A stretch of DNA of 27,427 bases from Clostridium sp. AM49-4BH (GCF_003478335.1 NZ_QUFB01000041.1:1-27427); one strand, 5' to 3'; positions 8,562 to 17,734 are shown, counted from the first letter of the stretch. Numbers and translations are program-made. Notes: generated by a model not told the origin, from the sequence alone.

Positions 8562-9296
8562 TTAAATTTCAATCCGGGAAAAGACTTCCCCAAGTCCACA
8601 TTGTAACAAAAGATCTGCATCTGCATCCATCGGGGTGGCAGATTTATTGATCAATACCAAATGGTTTCCATGGAAATAATGCAGTAGTCCGGCGGCCGGA
8701 TATACAGCGAGAGAAGTGCCGCCGATGATCATGAGATCGGATTCGCTGATCGCTTTGACAGCACCGGTTACTGTTGCATCATTTAATCCCTCTTCGTATA
8801 ATACAACATCCGGCTTGATAATACCACCACATTCACAAGTCGGAATGCCTGTGCTTTCGGTAATACAGTGAATATCATAAAATGTATGGCATTTGGTGCA
8901 GTAATTGCGGTGCACGGATCCATGGAGTTCGTATACCGTTTTGCTGCCTGCTGCTTGATGAAGCCCATCAATATTTTGAGTCACAACAGCAGTAAGTTTG
9001 CCTTTTTGTTCCATTTCTGCCAATTTCAGATGAGTGATATTTGGCTTGGCGTCCAGACAGATCATCTTATCGCGGTAAAAGTCATAGAACGCTTTTGTAT
9101 TTCGCATAAAAAACGTATGGCTGAGAATGGTTTCCGGTGGATAATCATATTTTTGATGATACAAACCATCTACACTGCGAAAATCCGGGATGCCGCTTTC
9201 GGTTGAGACTCCGGCGCCGCCAAAAAACACAATACGTTTACTTTCATTGACCCAGCTTTGAAGCTGATCAATGCCTTCTGCCTGTGAAGTATTCAT
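8562..9296 (-). CDS. cobB: Sir2-family NAD-dependent protein deacylase (sirtuin)
   Basis: 244 residues, typical bacterial sirtuin length. It removes acyl groups from lysines using NAD+, yielding nicotinamide and O-acyl-ADP-ribose. The NAD-binding start F-G-G-A-G-V-S-T-E-S-G-I-P-D-F-R is at about 25-40, T-Q-N-I-D-G-L-H at about 107-114, and the catalytic His in Y-E-L-H-G-S at about 125. A zinc ribbon of four Cys follows (C-x2-C at about 133-136 and C-x-C in T-C-E-C-G-G). Near the end I-G-G-T-S-L-A-V-Y-P and L-V-L-I-N-K complete the Rossmann fold. The gene begins 34 bp after the end of the upstream serine hydrolase gene, so they probably form one transcript. The symbol is given by family; orthology is not proven. 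Confidence 0.93.
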   Translation of the reverse strand: MNTSQAEGIDQLQSWVNESKRIVFFGGAGVSTESGIPDFRSVDGLYHQKYDYPPETILSHTFFMRNTKAFYDFYRDKMICLDAKPNITHLKLAEMEQKGKLTAVVTQNIDGLHQAAGSKTVYELHGSVHRNYCTKCHTFYDIHCITESTGIPTCECGGIIKPDVVLYEEGLNDATVTGAVKAISESDLMIIGGTSLAVYPAAGLLHYFHGNHLVLINKSATPMDADADLLLQCGLGEVFSRIEI

Positions 9297-9330
9297 ATAC
9301 TGCTCACCTAACCTTTCTTGGAGTGATCTG

Positions 9331-10530
9331 CTAATCTTCTAATGCGGCATATACAATATCGCGGATAACTTGTACATCCCGGTAACCGTTACCACCGCAT
9401 TTGTTGATCACATAAATGATCGCCAGATCCTCAGCCGGATCCATACTTACATAGCTGCCTAACCAGCCGTCCCATCCAAATTCGCCATTAGATCCAATGC
9501 TTTCGGAAAGTTCTGTATGGATCATACAACGCATCAGATTGCCATAGCCATAACCTTTTAATGCTTCCCAGTCAAAGCTTACCAGCTGTTTTTCATTAAG
9601 ATGATTCTGTGTCATCCATTCTACTGTTTTGCGTCCCAAAATGCGGACACCCTGATACGTTCCTTTGTTTAACATCATCTGTGCAAATTTGGCGTAATCG
9701 CTCAAGGTAGATACCAAACCTGCGCCACCGGATTCAAAAGATGGCTGTTTTAGATGCATATGAGACAGGCATAAATGCTGCCAGGTGCATGGATCTAACG
9801 TTTGAGTTTCCGGCATATATTGATAGAACTGCATAAAACGGTCCTGCTTTTGCTCTGGGACATAGAAATCAGTGTCTGTCATGCCGAGCGGTTCAAAAAT
9901 AGTTTCTTTGAGATATGTAATGTAGCGTTTGCCGGATACGACTTCCACGATGGCGCCGAGAACGTCTGCGCAAAAACCGTATAACCAGCGCTCGCCTGGC
10001 TGGAATGCCAGAGGCTGTTGACCGATGATATTTGCCAATTCATAGGTAGAAGGAGTCGGTTCGCCTTTGGCGATCTTATCATAGAAATCTGCTTGGATTT
10101 TGTCCATAATAGCACCGGCAGGAAAAGATGCATCCGGGTAAACTACACCGGCAGTCATATCCAACAGATCTTGGATAGTGACTTCGCGGTTCGCCGGAAC
10201 AAGTCCCTGATCGGTATATACTTTTTGATCTTTAAACCCCGGTAAATATTTGCTGGCCGGGTCGGATAGTGCTAATGCCCCCTTTTCTACCAAAGTCATC
10301 ACAGCAACAGAAGTGATCGGCTTTGTCATAGAATAACAGCGGAAGATCGTATCTGGTTTCATTGGATGGTGTTTTTCTTTGTCTGCTTCGCCGTATTCTT
10401 TGCGGTATACTTCCTCGCCGCGATGGAGTATACAGATGGATGCGCCGACATTACAGTCAGGATCTTCACTGTGTCCGATCAATGTTGATGTGATCGCAGC
10501 ATCCAGTCGTTTTAAGATGGTTTGGTTCAT
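9331..10530 (-). CDS. Serine hydrolase of the beta-lactamase / class C esterase family
   Basis: 399 residues. It belongs to the PF00144-type serine hydrolases (class C beta-lactamases, D-aminopeptidases, EstB-type esterases). The catalytic S-x-x-K is S67-M-T-K70 in C-Y-S-M-T-K-P-I-T. The second-motif tyrosine is probably in W-L-Y-G-F-C-A-D, lacking the Asn of true Y-x-N beta-lactamases, which favours esterase or peptidase activity. Near the C-terminus, F-G-W-D-G-W-L-G-S-Y replaces the K-T-G triad with a W-x-G-like motif, as in EstB-type enzymes. There is no signal peptide, so it is cytoplasmic. GCGAGGA precedes ATG 10530. It is unlikely to give antibiotic resistance; the substrate is unknown. 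Confidence 0.88.
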   Translation of the reverse strand: MNQTILKRLDAAITSTLIGHSEDPDCNVGASICILHRGEEVYRKEYGEADKEKHHPMKPDTIFRCYSMTKPITSVAVMTLVEKGALALSDPASKYLPGFKDQKVYTDQGLVPANREVTIQDLLDMTAGVVYPDASFPAGAIMDKIQADFYDKIAKGEPTPSTYELANIIGQQPLAFQPGERWLYGFCADVLGAIVEVVSGKRYITYLKETIFEPLGMTDTDFYVPEQKQDRFMQFYQYMPETQTLDPCTWQHLCLSHMHLKQPSFESGGAGLVSTLSDYAKFAQMMLNKGTYQGVRILGRKTVEWMTQNHLNEKQLVSFDWEALKGYGYGNLMRCMIHTELSESIGSNGEFGWDGWLGSYVSMDPAEDLAIIYVINKCGGNGYRDVQVIRDIVYAALED

Positions 10531-10688
10531 ATATCAAAATCCTCGCTTTCTGCTTAAGTATTCTCTTGTTATGTTAGCACAATACCTGATAAAAACCAAT
10601 CATTATCAACAAGAATAAAATTTTAAAAAAAATACATACTATGTTTGAGAATAGCAGAACATATGGCAAAGGAAGGAGAATAGCAGAT

Positions 10689-11105
10689 ATGAATCCGGCA
10701 CAGGCATATACGATCATGTTTTTTACAGGAGGATTTTTATATTGCGCATTAGAAATATTAATGCGGGGTTATTCTCATATATCAATGCTGCTAGCTGGTG
10801 GAATTTGTTTTGTGTTAGTCGGTGCTGTGCAAAATCTACTGGGTGGACAGGCATCACTGGTGGGGCAGATGCTTTTGTGCAGTCTTATGATCACGGTGGT
10901 GGAATTTGTTGTCGGCATGATCGTGAATCGTTATCTGCATCTGGCGGTATGGGATTATTCCGGACAGCAGTACAACTTTCGGGGGCAGATCTGTCTTTTA
11001 TATTGTAATTTATGGTTCTGGTTGTCGGGTCCTGTTATCGTACTCCATGATTTAATGGAACATTTCTTATTAAATGTACCGATGCAGCACTATAAAATTT
11101 TTTAG
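10689..11105 (+). CDS. CmpB-type putative ABC-transporter membrane protein
   Basis: 138 residues with about four transmembrane helices. The stretch V-W-D-Y-S-G-Q-Q-Y-N-F-R-G-Q-I-C-L with a following W is the hallmark of the CmpB family (PF06541, "putative ABC-transporter type IV"), common in Clostridia and of unproven function. The start at ATG 10689 follows AAAGGAAGGAG. An upstream in-frame ATG at 10641 lacks such a site. The last ten codons and the stop lie inside the first copy of a 44-bp tandem duplication (11072-11159), so the present C-terminus may have been reshaped. It is divergent from the serine hydrolase gene. Confidence 0.8.
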   Translation: MNPAQAYTIMFFTGGFLYCALEILMRGYSHISMLLAGGICFVLVGAVQNLLGGQASLVGQMLLCSLMITVVEFVVGMIVNRYLHLAVWDYSGQQYNFRGQICLLYCNLWFWLSGPVIVLHDLMEHFLLNVPMQHYKIF

Positions 11106-11159
11106 TATGTATGCCAAATGTACCGATGTAGCACTATAAAATTTTTTAGTATGTATGCC
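11072..11159 (+). repeat. Tandem duplication, 2 x 44 bp
   Basis: 11072-11115 and 11116-11159 are identical but for one base (C/T at the GATGCAGC/GATGTAGC position). The first copy includes the last codons and stop of the CmpB-type gene. The second copy follows directly and is non-coding. Confidence 0.95.
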
Positions 11160-11285
11160 CGCTTGCTGCTGAGGAGATATGTTTGGATCTTCTGAACGGA
11201 TATTGTTTTGAGACATTTTCCTTTGTGGTATATTGGACATTATCATAAATGGTTCATAATTTTGGCGAATAGTCTCGTTTGGGTA

Positions 11286-11314
11286 TTGACGAAATGCGTC
11301 GAAAGGTATAATAT
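11286..11314 (+). promoter_or_regulatory. Promoter of the metK leader
   Basis: TTGACG at 11286-11291 and TAATAT at 11309-11314 with a 17-nt spacer. An overlapping TATAAT at 11307-11312 would give a 15-nt spacer. Transcription would start about 40 nt before the S-box. Confidence 0.7.
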
Positions 11315-11360
11315 AAAAGTTGTGTGTTATTACACGGTATAAGAAAATAGTTCACAAAAC

Positions 11361-11460
11361 AACTCTTATTTAGAGTGGCGGAGAGTGAAGGCTCTGTGAA
11401 ACCACGGCAACCCCTGACAGGAAGGTGCCAATCTCAGCGAGAAATCGAGCAATAAGAGGG
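11361..11460 (+). ncRNA. SAM-I (S-box) riboswitch
   Basis: S-adenosylmethionine-binding leader RNA. P1 is closed by CTCTTATT (11363-11370) with AATAAGAG (11451-11458). The conserved core is present: TAGAGTGGCGGAG, then CTGTGAAACCACGGCAACC, then GGAAGGTGCCAATCTC and GCGAGAA. The downstream sequence gives a terminator (11482-11520) and a competing antiterminator, in which GGGTTTGA (11458-11465) pairs with TCAAGTCC (11479-11486). SAM binding should hold P1 closed and stop transcription before metK, so metK is expressed when SAM is scarce. Confidence 0.96.
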
Positions 11461-11481
11461 TTTGAGATCAAGTTGAAATCA

Positions 11482-11520
11482 AGTCCATCTGTCGTCGGTT
11501 TAGGTGGGCTTTTTCTTTTT
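11482..11520 (+). terminator. S-box-controlled terminator
   Basis: AGTCCATCT (11482-11490) pairs with AGGTGGGCT (11502-11510), using G-U pairs, followed by TTTTCTTTTT. Its 5' arm overlaps the antiterminator partner of the S-box, as needed for an OFF switch. Confidence 0.9.
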
Positions 11521-11573
11521 GGAAATATTCGTAGATAGACCGTATAGAATGGTACGGCAGAATGGAGGAAATT

Positions 11574-12770
11574 ATGGAGAAACGTTTGTTTACATCGGAA
11601 TCGGTTACGGAAGGACATCCGGACAAAATATGTGATAACATTTCCGATGCTGTATTGGATGCATTGATGGAACAGGATCCGATGAGCCGTGTTGCTTGTG
11701 AGACAGTCATTACGACAGATTATGTGATGATCATGGGCGAGATCAGCACGAGAGCTAAGGTTGATTATGAGAAGATCGCGCGTGAGACGATCCGTGAGAT
11801 TGGTTATGACGATGATGCCAAAGGATTCAACTGTGATACCTGTAAGGTAAAGGTGTTGTTAGATCAGCAGTCTGCAGATATAGCTATGGGTGTTGATAAG
11901 GCTTTTGAGGCAAAGAACGGTGAAATGGATATGTCTGATGCACAGATTGAAGCAATCGGTGCAGGAGATCAGGGAATGATGTTTGGCTATGCAACCAACG
12001 AGACGGAGGATTGCATGCCATATGCGATTTCTTTGGCACATCAGTTGACACGCCGGTTGACAGAGATGCGTAAGAATGGAACACTTTCTTATCTTCGACC
12101 GGATGGCAAAAGTCAGGTGACAGTAGAGTATGATGAAGCCGGTAAGCCGATACATATCAGTGCTGTGGTTATTTCGAGTCAACATGCAGAGGATGTATCA
12201 CAGGAGCAGATCCATGAAGATATTCGTAAGTATGTGATTGATCCGATCCTTCCGGCAGAATTAGTAAGTGAAGATACGAAATATTTTATCAATCCAACCG
12301 GCAGATTCGTGATCGGCGGACCGAATGGTGACAGCGGATTGACTGGTCGTAAGATCATCGTAGATACGTATGGCGGATATGCACGTCACGGTGGCGGAGC
12401 TTTTTCGGGAAAAGACTGCACAAAGGTAGATCGTTCGGCTGCATATGCAGCACGTTACGTTGCCAAAAATATCGTAGCGGCAGGTCTTGCAGACCGTTGT
12501 GAGATTCAGCTTTCCTATGCGATCGGCGTTGCACAGCCGACTTCTGTTATGGTAGATACGTTTGGTACCGGCAAATTATCCGACAGCCGTTTGGTTGAGA
12601 TCATCCGTGATAACTTTGATCTTCGTCCGGCTGGTATAATCAAGATGCTCGATCTGCGCAGACCGATCTATCGCCAAACTGCGGCATATGGACATTTTGG
12701 AAGAAACACCTTAAACCTTCCTTGGGAGCAGACAGACAAGGTTGCCATCTTGAAACAATATTTGATATAA
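11574..12770 (+). CDS. metK: S-adenosylmethionine synthetase
   Basis: 398 residues, standard length. It makes S-adenosylmethionine from methionine and ATP in the cytoplasm. Signature motifs are G-H-P-D-K-I-C-D near the N-terminus, [11 protein letters not shown] near 117-127, [13 protein letters not shown] in the middle, and the P-loop-like G-G-G-A-F-S-G-K-D near 260. ATG 11574 was chosen because GGAGG at 11564-11568 stands 5 nt away. An in-frame ATG at 11562 overlaps that site. Expression is controlled by the S-box and terminator upstream. The gene is intact, and no partner gene of methionine metabolism is in the window. Confidence 0.98.
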   Translation: MEKRLFTSESVTEGHPDKICDNISDAVLDALMEQDPMSRVACETVITTDYVMIMGEISTRAKVDYEKIARETIREIGYDDDAKGFNCDTCKVKVLLDQQSADIAMGVDKAFEAKNGEMDMSDAQIEAIGAGDQGMMFGYATNETEDCMPYAISLAHQLTRRLTEMRKNGTLSYLRPDGKSQVTVEYDEAGKPIHISAVVISSQHAEDVSQEQIHEDIRKYVIDPILPAELVSEDTKYFINPTGRFVIGGPNGDSGLTGRKIIVDTYGGYARHGGGAFSGKDCTKVDRSAAYAARYVAKNIVAAGLADRCEIQLSYAIGVAQPTSVMVDTFGTGKLSDSRLVEIIRDNFDLRPAGIIKMLDLRRPIYRQTAAYGHFGRNTLNLPWEQTDKVAILKQYLI

Positions 12771-12881
12771 TACTGCCAAGGGTCATGGAGAAGCGAGGTA
12801 TGCATTCTTATACGTTGCTATGCAGGAAAATGATCCATGGTATCTATGAAAGAAACAAAGACACAATACAGGGGGTATATC

Positions 12882-13857
12882 ATGACGAGTAAACCAATTT
12901 TATACATTGTAATTCCTTGTTACAATGAAGAAAAGTATTACCGGAAACAGAACCATTATTTTTGCAGACGCTGCGTGGCATGATCTCAGAAGGGAAGATT
13001 GCAGAAGAGAGCCGTGTCATGTTTGTAAATGATGGAAGCAAAGATGCTACTTGGGAATTGATCAGCAAGTTTGCAGAGGAAGAAGAGCAGATCGAGGTTT
13101 ATGTTTGTCACGTAATCGTGGACATCAGAATGCTCTTTTTGCAGGACTGATGACAGCAAAACAATATGCAGATATTACAATATCGATCGACTGTGACGGT
13201 CAGGATGATATGACAGCGATGACGCGGATGGTGGACGAGTATTTGGGAGGATCACAGATCGTCTATGGTGTGCGTTCCGAGAGAAAGACAGATACGGTAT
13301 TCAAGCGTGCTACGGCGCAGGGCTTTTATAAAGTTATGGCGGCGATGGGCGCAGATGTTGTATACAATCATGCAGATTACCGTTTGATGAGTAAAGAAGC
13401 GCTGGAGGGATTAGCACAGTTCAAAGAGGTTAATCTGTTCTTACGTGGAATGGCGCCGTTAGTAGGTTTTCGCTATTCCTGCGTTTACTATGAACGTGCT
13501 GAGAGAATTGCCGGAGAGAGCCATTATCCATTGAAAAAAATGCTTTCGTTTGCGTTTGATGGCATTACCAGCTTTTCCGTCAAACCGATCAGTATGATCA
13601 CCAGCATGGGATTTATTGTTTGTGTGATCAGTTTGATCGCTATTGTTGCAACGATCATTGAAAAGATATGCGGAATGACTGTTGGTGGATGGTCAAGTCT
13701 TTTGTGCTGTATTTTATTTTTGGGCGGTGTGCAGTTGCTTAGTTTGGGCGTTATTGGAGAGTACATTGGTAAGATTTACATGGAAACCAAGGAACGGCCA
13801 CGATTTATCATTAGCGAGAGTACCGGGGATATTACACCGGCGAAGGATCGCAGATAG
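12882..13857 (+). pseudogene. Frameshifted family-2 glycosyltransferase (GtrB/DPM1-like)
   Basis: Read across three frames this is a ~324-residue membrane glycosyltransferase. It opens with I-V-I-P-C-Y-N-E-E (family-2 start), then F-V-N-D-G-S-K-D-A-T, then S-R-N-R-G-H-Q-N-A-L, then D-C-D-G-Q-D-D, and ends with two transmembrane helices and G-E-Y-I-G-K-I-Y. Such enzymes move sugars onto undecaprenyl phosphate. Frame 1 (from ATG 12882, after AGGGGG) stops after ~33 codons. Each break is repaired by one extra base: in the A-run at 12931-12934, and in the GG at 13096-13097. Either the gene is dead or the sequence has homopolymer errors; both breaks being single-base losses in runs makes error a real possibility. 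The next gene begins 13 bp later, suggesting coupled expression. Confidence 0.85.
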
Positions 13858-13870
13858 AAAGTGAATATAT

Positions 13871-16483
13871 ATGAAACATATTACCATAGGAATATTGGCG
13901 CACGTTGATGCGGGTAAAACGACACTGTCGGAGGGACTTTTGTATACGGCAGGGTCGATCCGCCAATTAGGGCGTGTTGACGATCAAAATGCTTTTTTAG
14001 ATAACAATCATATGGAACGTGACCGGGGGATCACTATTTTTTCCAAGCCTGCGCGCTTTGCGTTGCAGGATGGAACGGTTACGCTATTAGATACACCGGG
14101 ACATGTAGATTTTTCGGCAGAAATGGAGCGTGCATTGCAGGTACTGGACTATGCAGTATTAGTCGTTAGTGCTGCTGATGGCGTGCAAAGCCATACCGAG
14201 ACGTTATGGCAGCTTTTTGCTTACTACGATATTCCGGTGTTTCTTTTTATCAATAAAATGGATATGCCGGATACGGATCGTGGTCGGATCATGCAGGAAC
14301 TACAGGAAAAGCTTTCGGATGCCTGTGTTGATTTTATGGCAGAACCTGAGAGCGTGATGGAAGCGGCAGCCATGTGTGAAGAGGATCTGTTGGAACGCTT
14401 TTTGCAGGATGGAACACTTGAAGATGCAGATGTGATCCGGCTGATCAGACAACGGAAGTTGTTTCCATGTTATTTTGGCTCTGCACTAAAAATGCAGGGA
14501 GTTGAAACATTTCTAAAGGGATTGTGGCAATATACAGAACCCGGTCAGTATGGAGATGAGTTTGGCGCCAGAGTATACAAGATATCCAGAGATGAGCAGG
14601 GCAATCGACTGACACATTTGAAAGTGACGGGTGGACGCCTGCAGGCGAGACAGTTATTACAAGGCAAAAAGCAGCTGCAATCTGATGATGGCGATGAAGA
14701 GCAGATCTGGAGCGAAAAGATCAATCAGATCCGGTTCTATTCCGGAGAAAAATATACGACGGCAAAAGAAGCCAAAGCGGGAGAAATTTGTGCGGTTACC
14801 GGTTTGTCCCATACGTATCCGGGAGAGGGGCTTGGCTTTATGGAACACGATGAGGTTCCAATATTAGAGCCGGTTTTGACGTATCGGATCTTTTTGGAAC
14901 CGGACTGGGATGTAAGACGTGCACTTCCGCTCTTGAAGCAGCTTGAAGAGGAGGAACCTGAGCTTCATATTATATGGGATGAAACACTCAAAGAACTTCA
15001 TGCACAGGTGATGGGCGAGGTGCAGATCGAAGTGATCAGGCAGCAGTTATTTGATCGTTATCGTATGCATGTCACTTTTGGCGAGGGAAATATCGTTTAC
15101 AAAGAAACCATAGCGGCACCGGTTATCGGTATGGGGCATTTTGAACCATTACGACATTATGCAGAGGTTCATTTGTTGTTGGAGCCCGGTGAGCCGGAAT
15201 CCGGTCTGGTGTTTGACACGAATTGCAGCGAAGATATGCTGAGCAAAAACTGGCAGCGTTTGATCCTAACTCATTTGCAGGAAAAGAAACATCGCGGAGT
15301 GCTTACCGGATCAGAGATCACGGATATGCGGATCTCCGTTATTGCAGGTAAAGCACATGTGAAGCATACGGAGGGCGGCGATTTCAGACAGGCGACCTAC
15401 CGTGCAGTCAGGCAGGGACTTAGACAGGCAGAAACGATCTTACTGGAGCCGTACTATTCGTTCCGTTTGGAGCTGCCGACCGAACAGTTGGGACGGGCAA
15501 TGACGGACATGGAGCGAATGAGTGCGAAACTGAATGCACCGGATTCATCGGGAGAATACGCAGTTCTTGCCGGAGAAGCACCGGTTGCGACAATACGCTC
15601 CTATCAGAAGGATTTGTCTGCTTATACCGGTGGTAAAGGAAAGATGTCCTGTCAGTTGTGCGGATATCGACCATGCCACAATACGGAAGAAGTGGTTGCA
15701 CAGATTGGTTATGATCCGGATCTGGATTATGCGGCAACAGCGGATTCTGTGTTTACAGCACATGGTTCCGGCTATATCGTTCCTTGGGATGAAGTGGCAG
15801 ATCATGTACACGTAGATAATGGGTATTCTTTGGAAGGTAAGCAGTCACCGGAAGACGACTATGCGGAGCCTATGACAGCAGCAATGAGGCGCAGAATGCG
15901 GTATGATACGGAATACTCGATGGGAGAAGAAGAGATTCGTTCTATTCTTGGACAAGCGGGTGGCGCAAACCGCAATCAGAAGAAAAATTGGATCAGACAG
16001 CGAAAACGTGTTGTTTCGTCCACAGACAGTCGTGGACCTGTCGCTTACAAGCGTTCGGCGGAAAAGTATCTGCTGGTGGATGGCTATAATATAGTGTTTG
16101 CATGGGACGAACTGAACGAGCTGGCAAAGGATAATATTGACGCAGCCAGAGACCGCCTGATGGATATTTTATGTAATTATCAAGCTTATATGGGGATGAC
16201 ACTGATCCTTGTATTTGATGCTTATAAGGTAAAAGGTGGCATTGGTCAGATGCTGGATTATCACAATATACATGTGGTATATACGAAGGAGGCGGAAACA
16301 GCAGATCAATATATCGAAAAACTTGCTCATAACATGGGGCGGGAACATGATGTAACTGTGGCAACTTCGGATGGCCTGGAGCAGCTGATCATCCGAGGGC
16401 AAGGCTGCAAATTATGGTCTGCAAGAGAATTTTATGCTGAGGTCAAACGAGTGGAGGAAGCCATTCGAAGACAAGTTGAGTGA
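13871..16483 (+). CDS. EF-G/TetM-like GTPase fused to a NYN nuclease domain
   Basis: 870 residues. The N-terminal ~650 residues are a translation-factor GTPase of the TetM/TetW-like branch. It has G1 A-H-V-D-A-G-K-T, G2 R-G-I-T-I, G3 D-T-P-G-H, G4 N-K-M-D and G5 G-S-A-L-K, followed by EF-G-type domains II-V. Near 590-605 lies a C-x2-C-x4-C stretch (S-C-Q-L-C-G-Y-R-P-C-H). From about 735 a NYN/YacP-like domain begins (L-L-V-D-G-Y-N-I-V-F-A-W-D, then L-V-F-D-A-Y, T-K-E-A-E-T-A-D and V-A-T-S-D-G-L-E), giving the acidic residues of a PIN-like ribonuclease site. True tet(M) proteins are ~640 residues and lack this extension, so the gene should not be read as tetracycline resistance. It probably acts on the ribosome, perhaps cutting RNA there. 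The ribosome binding site is weak. Confidence 0.92.
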   Translation: MKHITIGILAHVDAGKTTLSEGLLYTAGSIRQLGRVDDQNAFLDNNHMERDRGITIFSKPARFALQDGTVTLLDTPGHVDFSAEMERALQVLDYAVLVVSAADGVQSHTETLWQLFAYYDIPVFLFINKMDMPDTDRGRIMQELQEKLSDACVDFMAEPESVMEAAAMCEEDLLERFLQDGTLEDADVIRLIRQRKLFPCYFGSALKMQGVETFLKGLWQYTEPGQYGDEFGARVYKISRDEQGNRLTHLKVTGGRLQARQLLQGKKQLQSDDGDEEQIWSEKINQIRFYSGEKYTTAKEAKAGEICAVTGLSHTYPGEGLGFMEHDEVPILEPVLTYRIFLEPDWDVRRALPLLKQLEEEEPELHIIWDETLKELHAQVMGEVQIEVIRQQLFDRYRMHVTFGEGNIVYKETIAAPVIGMGHFEPLRHYAEVHLLLEPGEPESGLVFDTNCSEDMLSKNWQRLILTHLQEKKHRGVLTGSEITDMRISVIAGKAHVKHTEGGDFRQATYRAVRQGLRQAETILLEPYYSFRLELPTEQLGRAMTDMERMSAKLNAPDSSGEYAVLAGEAPVATIRSYQKDLSAYTGGKGKMSCQLCGYRPCHNTEEVVAQIGYDPDLDYAATADSVFTAHGSGYIVPWDEVADHVHVDNGYSLEGKQSPEDDYAEPMTAAMRRRMRYDTEYSMGEEEIRSILGQAGGANRNQKKNWIRQRKRVVSSTDSRGPVAYKRSAEKYLLVDGYNIVFAWDELNELAKDNIDAARDRLMDILCNYQAYMGMTLILVFDAYKVKGGIGQMLDYHNIHVVYTKEAETADQYIEKLAHNMGREHDVTVATSDGLEQLIIRGQGCKLWSAREFYAEVKRVEEAIRRQVE

Positions 16484-16519
16484 GAGAAAAGCGCATTATA
16501 GAAAGGCGGGGAAAACAAT

Positions 16520-17641
16520 ATGGATATTTACTTATTAGAGCGACTACACAAATTATTGCATGGACCCATCAATGTCTTTGACCGGGAAGGGAATCTGATA
16601 CACAGCTTTGAGGAAGGTGTGTGTCAGCCGGTTGCACCAAGGGAGTTTCAGGGAAAAGGAAAAGAAAAACCATATATTAAGATGGATGGAAAGGGCGTGG
16701 CATACGCAGTCATCCAATCGCCTGTAGGGGAATATATTGTGTTAGGCAGGATACGCGTGTATTATGCGGTAGGCAATGATTCCATAGGCATTTCTTATTG
16801 TGGAAAGGATGAATTTCGCGCGATCATAGAGCTTTGTTGGAAATCCATTACCGGACAGGAAATGCCGGGAAATGTATTCTGGAATGTATTGGAGGAGCCG
16901 GATGCCAGTATTGCAAAGCATCTGACAAATGATATGCTGCATTATCAGGAGAGGCGTAAAGCGCACAATCCGATCCGACAGGAGCGCCGTGAGCAGGAGA
17001 GCATTCGCAGAGGAGATCTGCAGGCGTTGGAAGAAAGTATTAATGAATCTTATGGAGGAGAGATCGGAAATGTTTCCAAGGATGTACTAAGACACTACAA
17101 AAATATAGCAATATGGGTGATCAGCAGTGCGTCTCGAAGCGCCATTCAGGGAGGAGTCACCCCGGAAAAAGCCTTGTCTATGTGTGATAGCTTTTTACGC
17201 AATGTAGAGGATAATCTGCAGGAGCCACTGGAAGTTGAGAAGGCGACCAGAGAGGCAGAATTTATCTTTGCGCGTGAGGTACGCGATCTGCAGCGAAAAA
17301 ACTGTGAAGATGTATTAACTTCTCAGGTCAGAAATTATATTTATCTGCATATTATGGATAAACTTCAAGTGACAGACATTGCAAAAGAGTTTGACGTCAC
17401 ACCGAATTATTTATCCGATCGTTTTCGCAAGCAGGAGGGGATTTCGCTGAAGCAATATATTATCAATGAAAAAATTGAAGCAAGCGAGTATTTTTTGAAG
17501 TATACCGATAAGTCTATCGGCGAGATCAGTGAACATTGTGCATTTGGTTCACAAAGTCGCTTTACTCAGTATTTTAGGGAAAGACATGGTGTGACACCAA
17601 GCGCCTATCGCAGAATATTTCAACAAGAACATGAGATTTGA
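16520..17641 (+). CDS. AraC-family transcriptional regulator
   Basis: 373 residues. The C-terminal ~100 residues contain two helix-turn-helix motifs of AraC/XylS proteins: L-Q-V-T-D-I-A-K-E-F-D-V-T-P-N-Y-L-S-D-R-F-R-K near 290-312 and S-I-G-E-I-S-E-H-C-A-F-G-S-Q-S-R-F near 337-353, closing with G-V-T-P-S-A-Y-R-R. The N-terminal half is not a cupin that I recognise. It is a soluble domain typical of Lachnospiraceae AraC regulators and probably binds a ligand. There is no transmembrane segment. AAAGGCGGGG precedes the start. Its stop is 208 bp from the sensor gene, which has its own promoter, so it may regulate the downstream sensor-BMP operon; this is inferred from position only. Confidence 0.9.
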   Translation: MDIYLLERLHKLLHGPINVFDREGNLIHSFEEGVCQPVAPREFQGKGKEKPYIKMDGKGVAYAVIQSPVGEYIVLGRIRVYYAVGNDSIGISYCGKDEFRAIIELCWKSITGQEMPGNVFWNVLEEPDASIAKHLTNDMLHYQERRKAHNPIRQERREQESIRRGDLQALEESINESYGGEIGNVSKDVLRHYKNIAIWVISSASRSAIQGGVTPEKALSMCDSFLRNVEDNLQEPLEVEKATREAEFIFAREVRDLQRKNCEDVLTSQVRNYIYLHIMDKLQVTDIAKEFDVTPNYLSDRFRKQEGISLKQYIINEKIEASEYFLKYTDKSIGEISEHCAFGSQSRFTQYFRERHGVTPSAYRRIFQQEHEI

Positions 17642-17705
17642 AAATGCGGTAGTTGTTTCTAAGCATTTTGGAGACATAATCTTACAAAAATTAACCGCGA
17701 TAGCA

Positions 17706-17734
17706 TTTACTTGTTTTAGGCTACGTGATATAAT
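17706..17734 (+). promoter_or_regulatory. Extended -10 promoter of the propeller/HD-GYP operon
   Basis: TTTACT (17706-17711), a 17-nt spacer and a perfect TATAAT (17729-17734) preceded by TGA, an extended -10. The leader of about 110 nt holds two small hairpins: GTATT-CGGG-AATAC, and TTACA-AATGC-TGTAA. No known riboswitch class was recognised in it. Confidence 0.7.

Noticed and set aside
9331..10530. Antibiotic-degrading class C beta-lactamase
   Set aside because: There is no signal peptide, and the Y-x-N and K-T-G motifs are replaced by esterase/peptidase-like forms.
12927..12940. Programmed -1 frameshift in the glycosyltransferase
   Set aside because: No X-XXY-YYZ heptamer is in frame, no strong downstream structure was noticed, and two separate shifts would be needed.
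13871..16483. tet(M)-type tetracycline resistance gene
   Set aside because: The C-terminal NYN domain and the cysteine stretch mark a separate chromosomal family; GTPase similarity alone does not show resistance.
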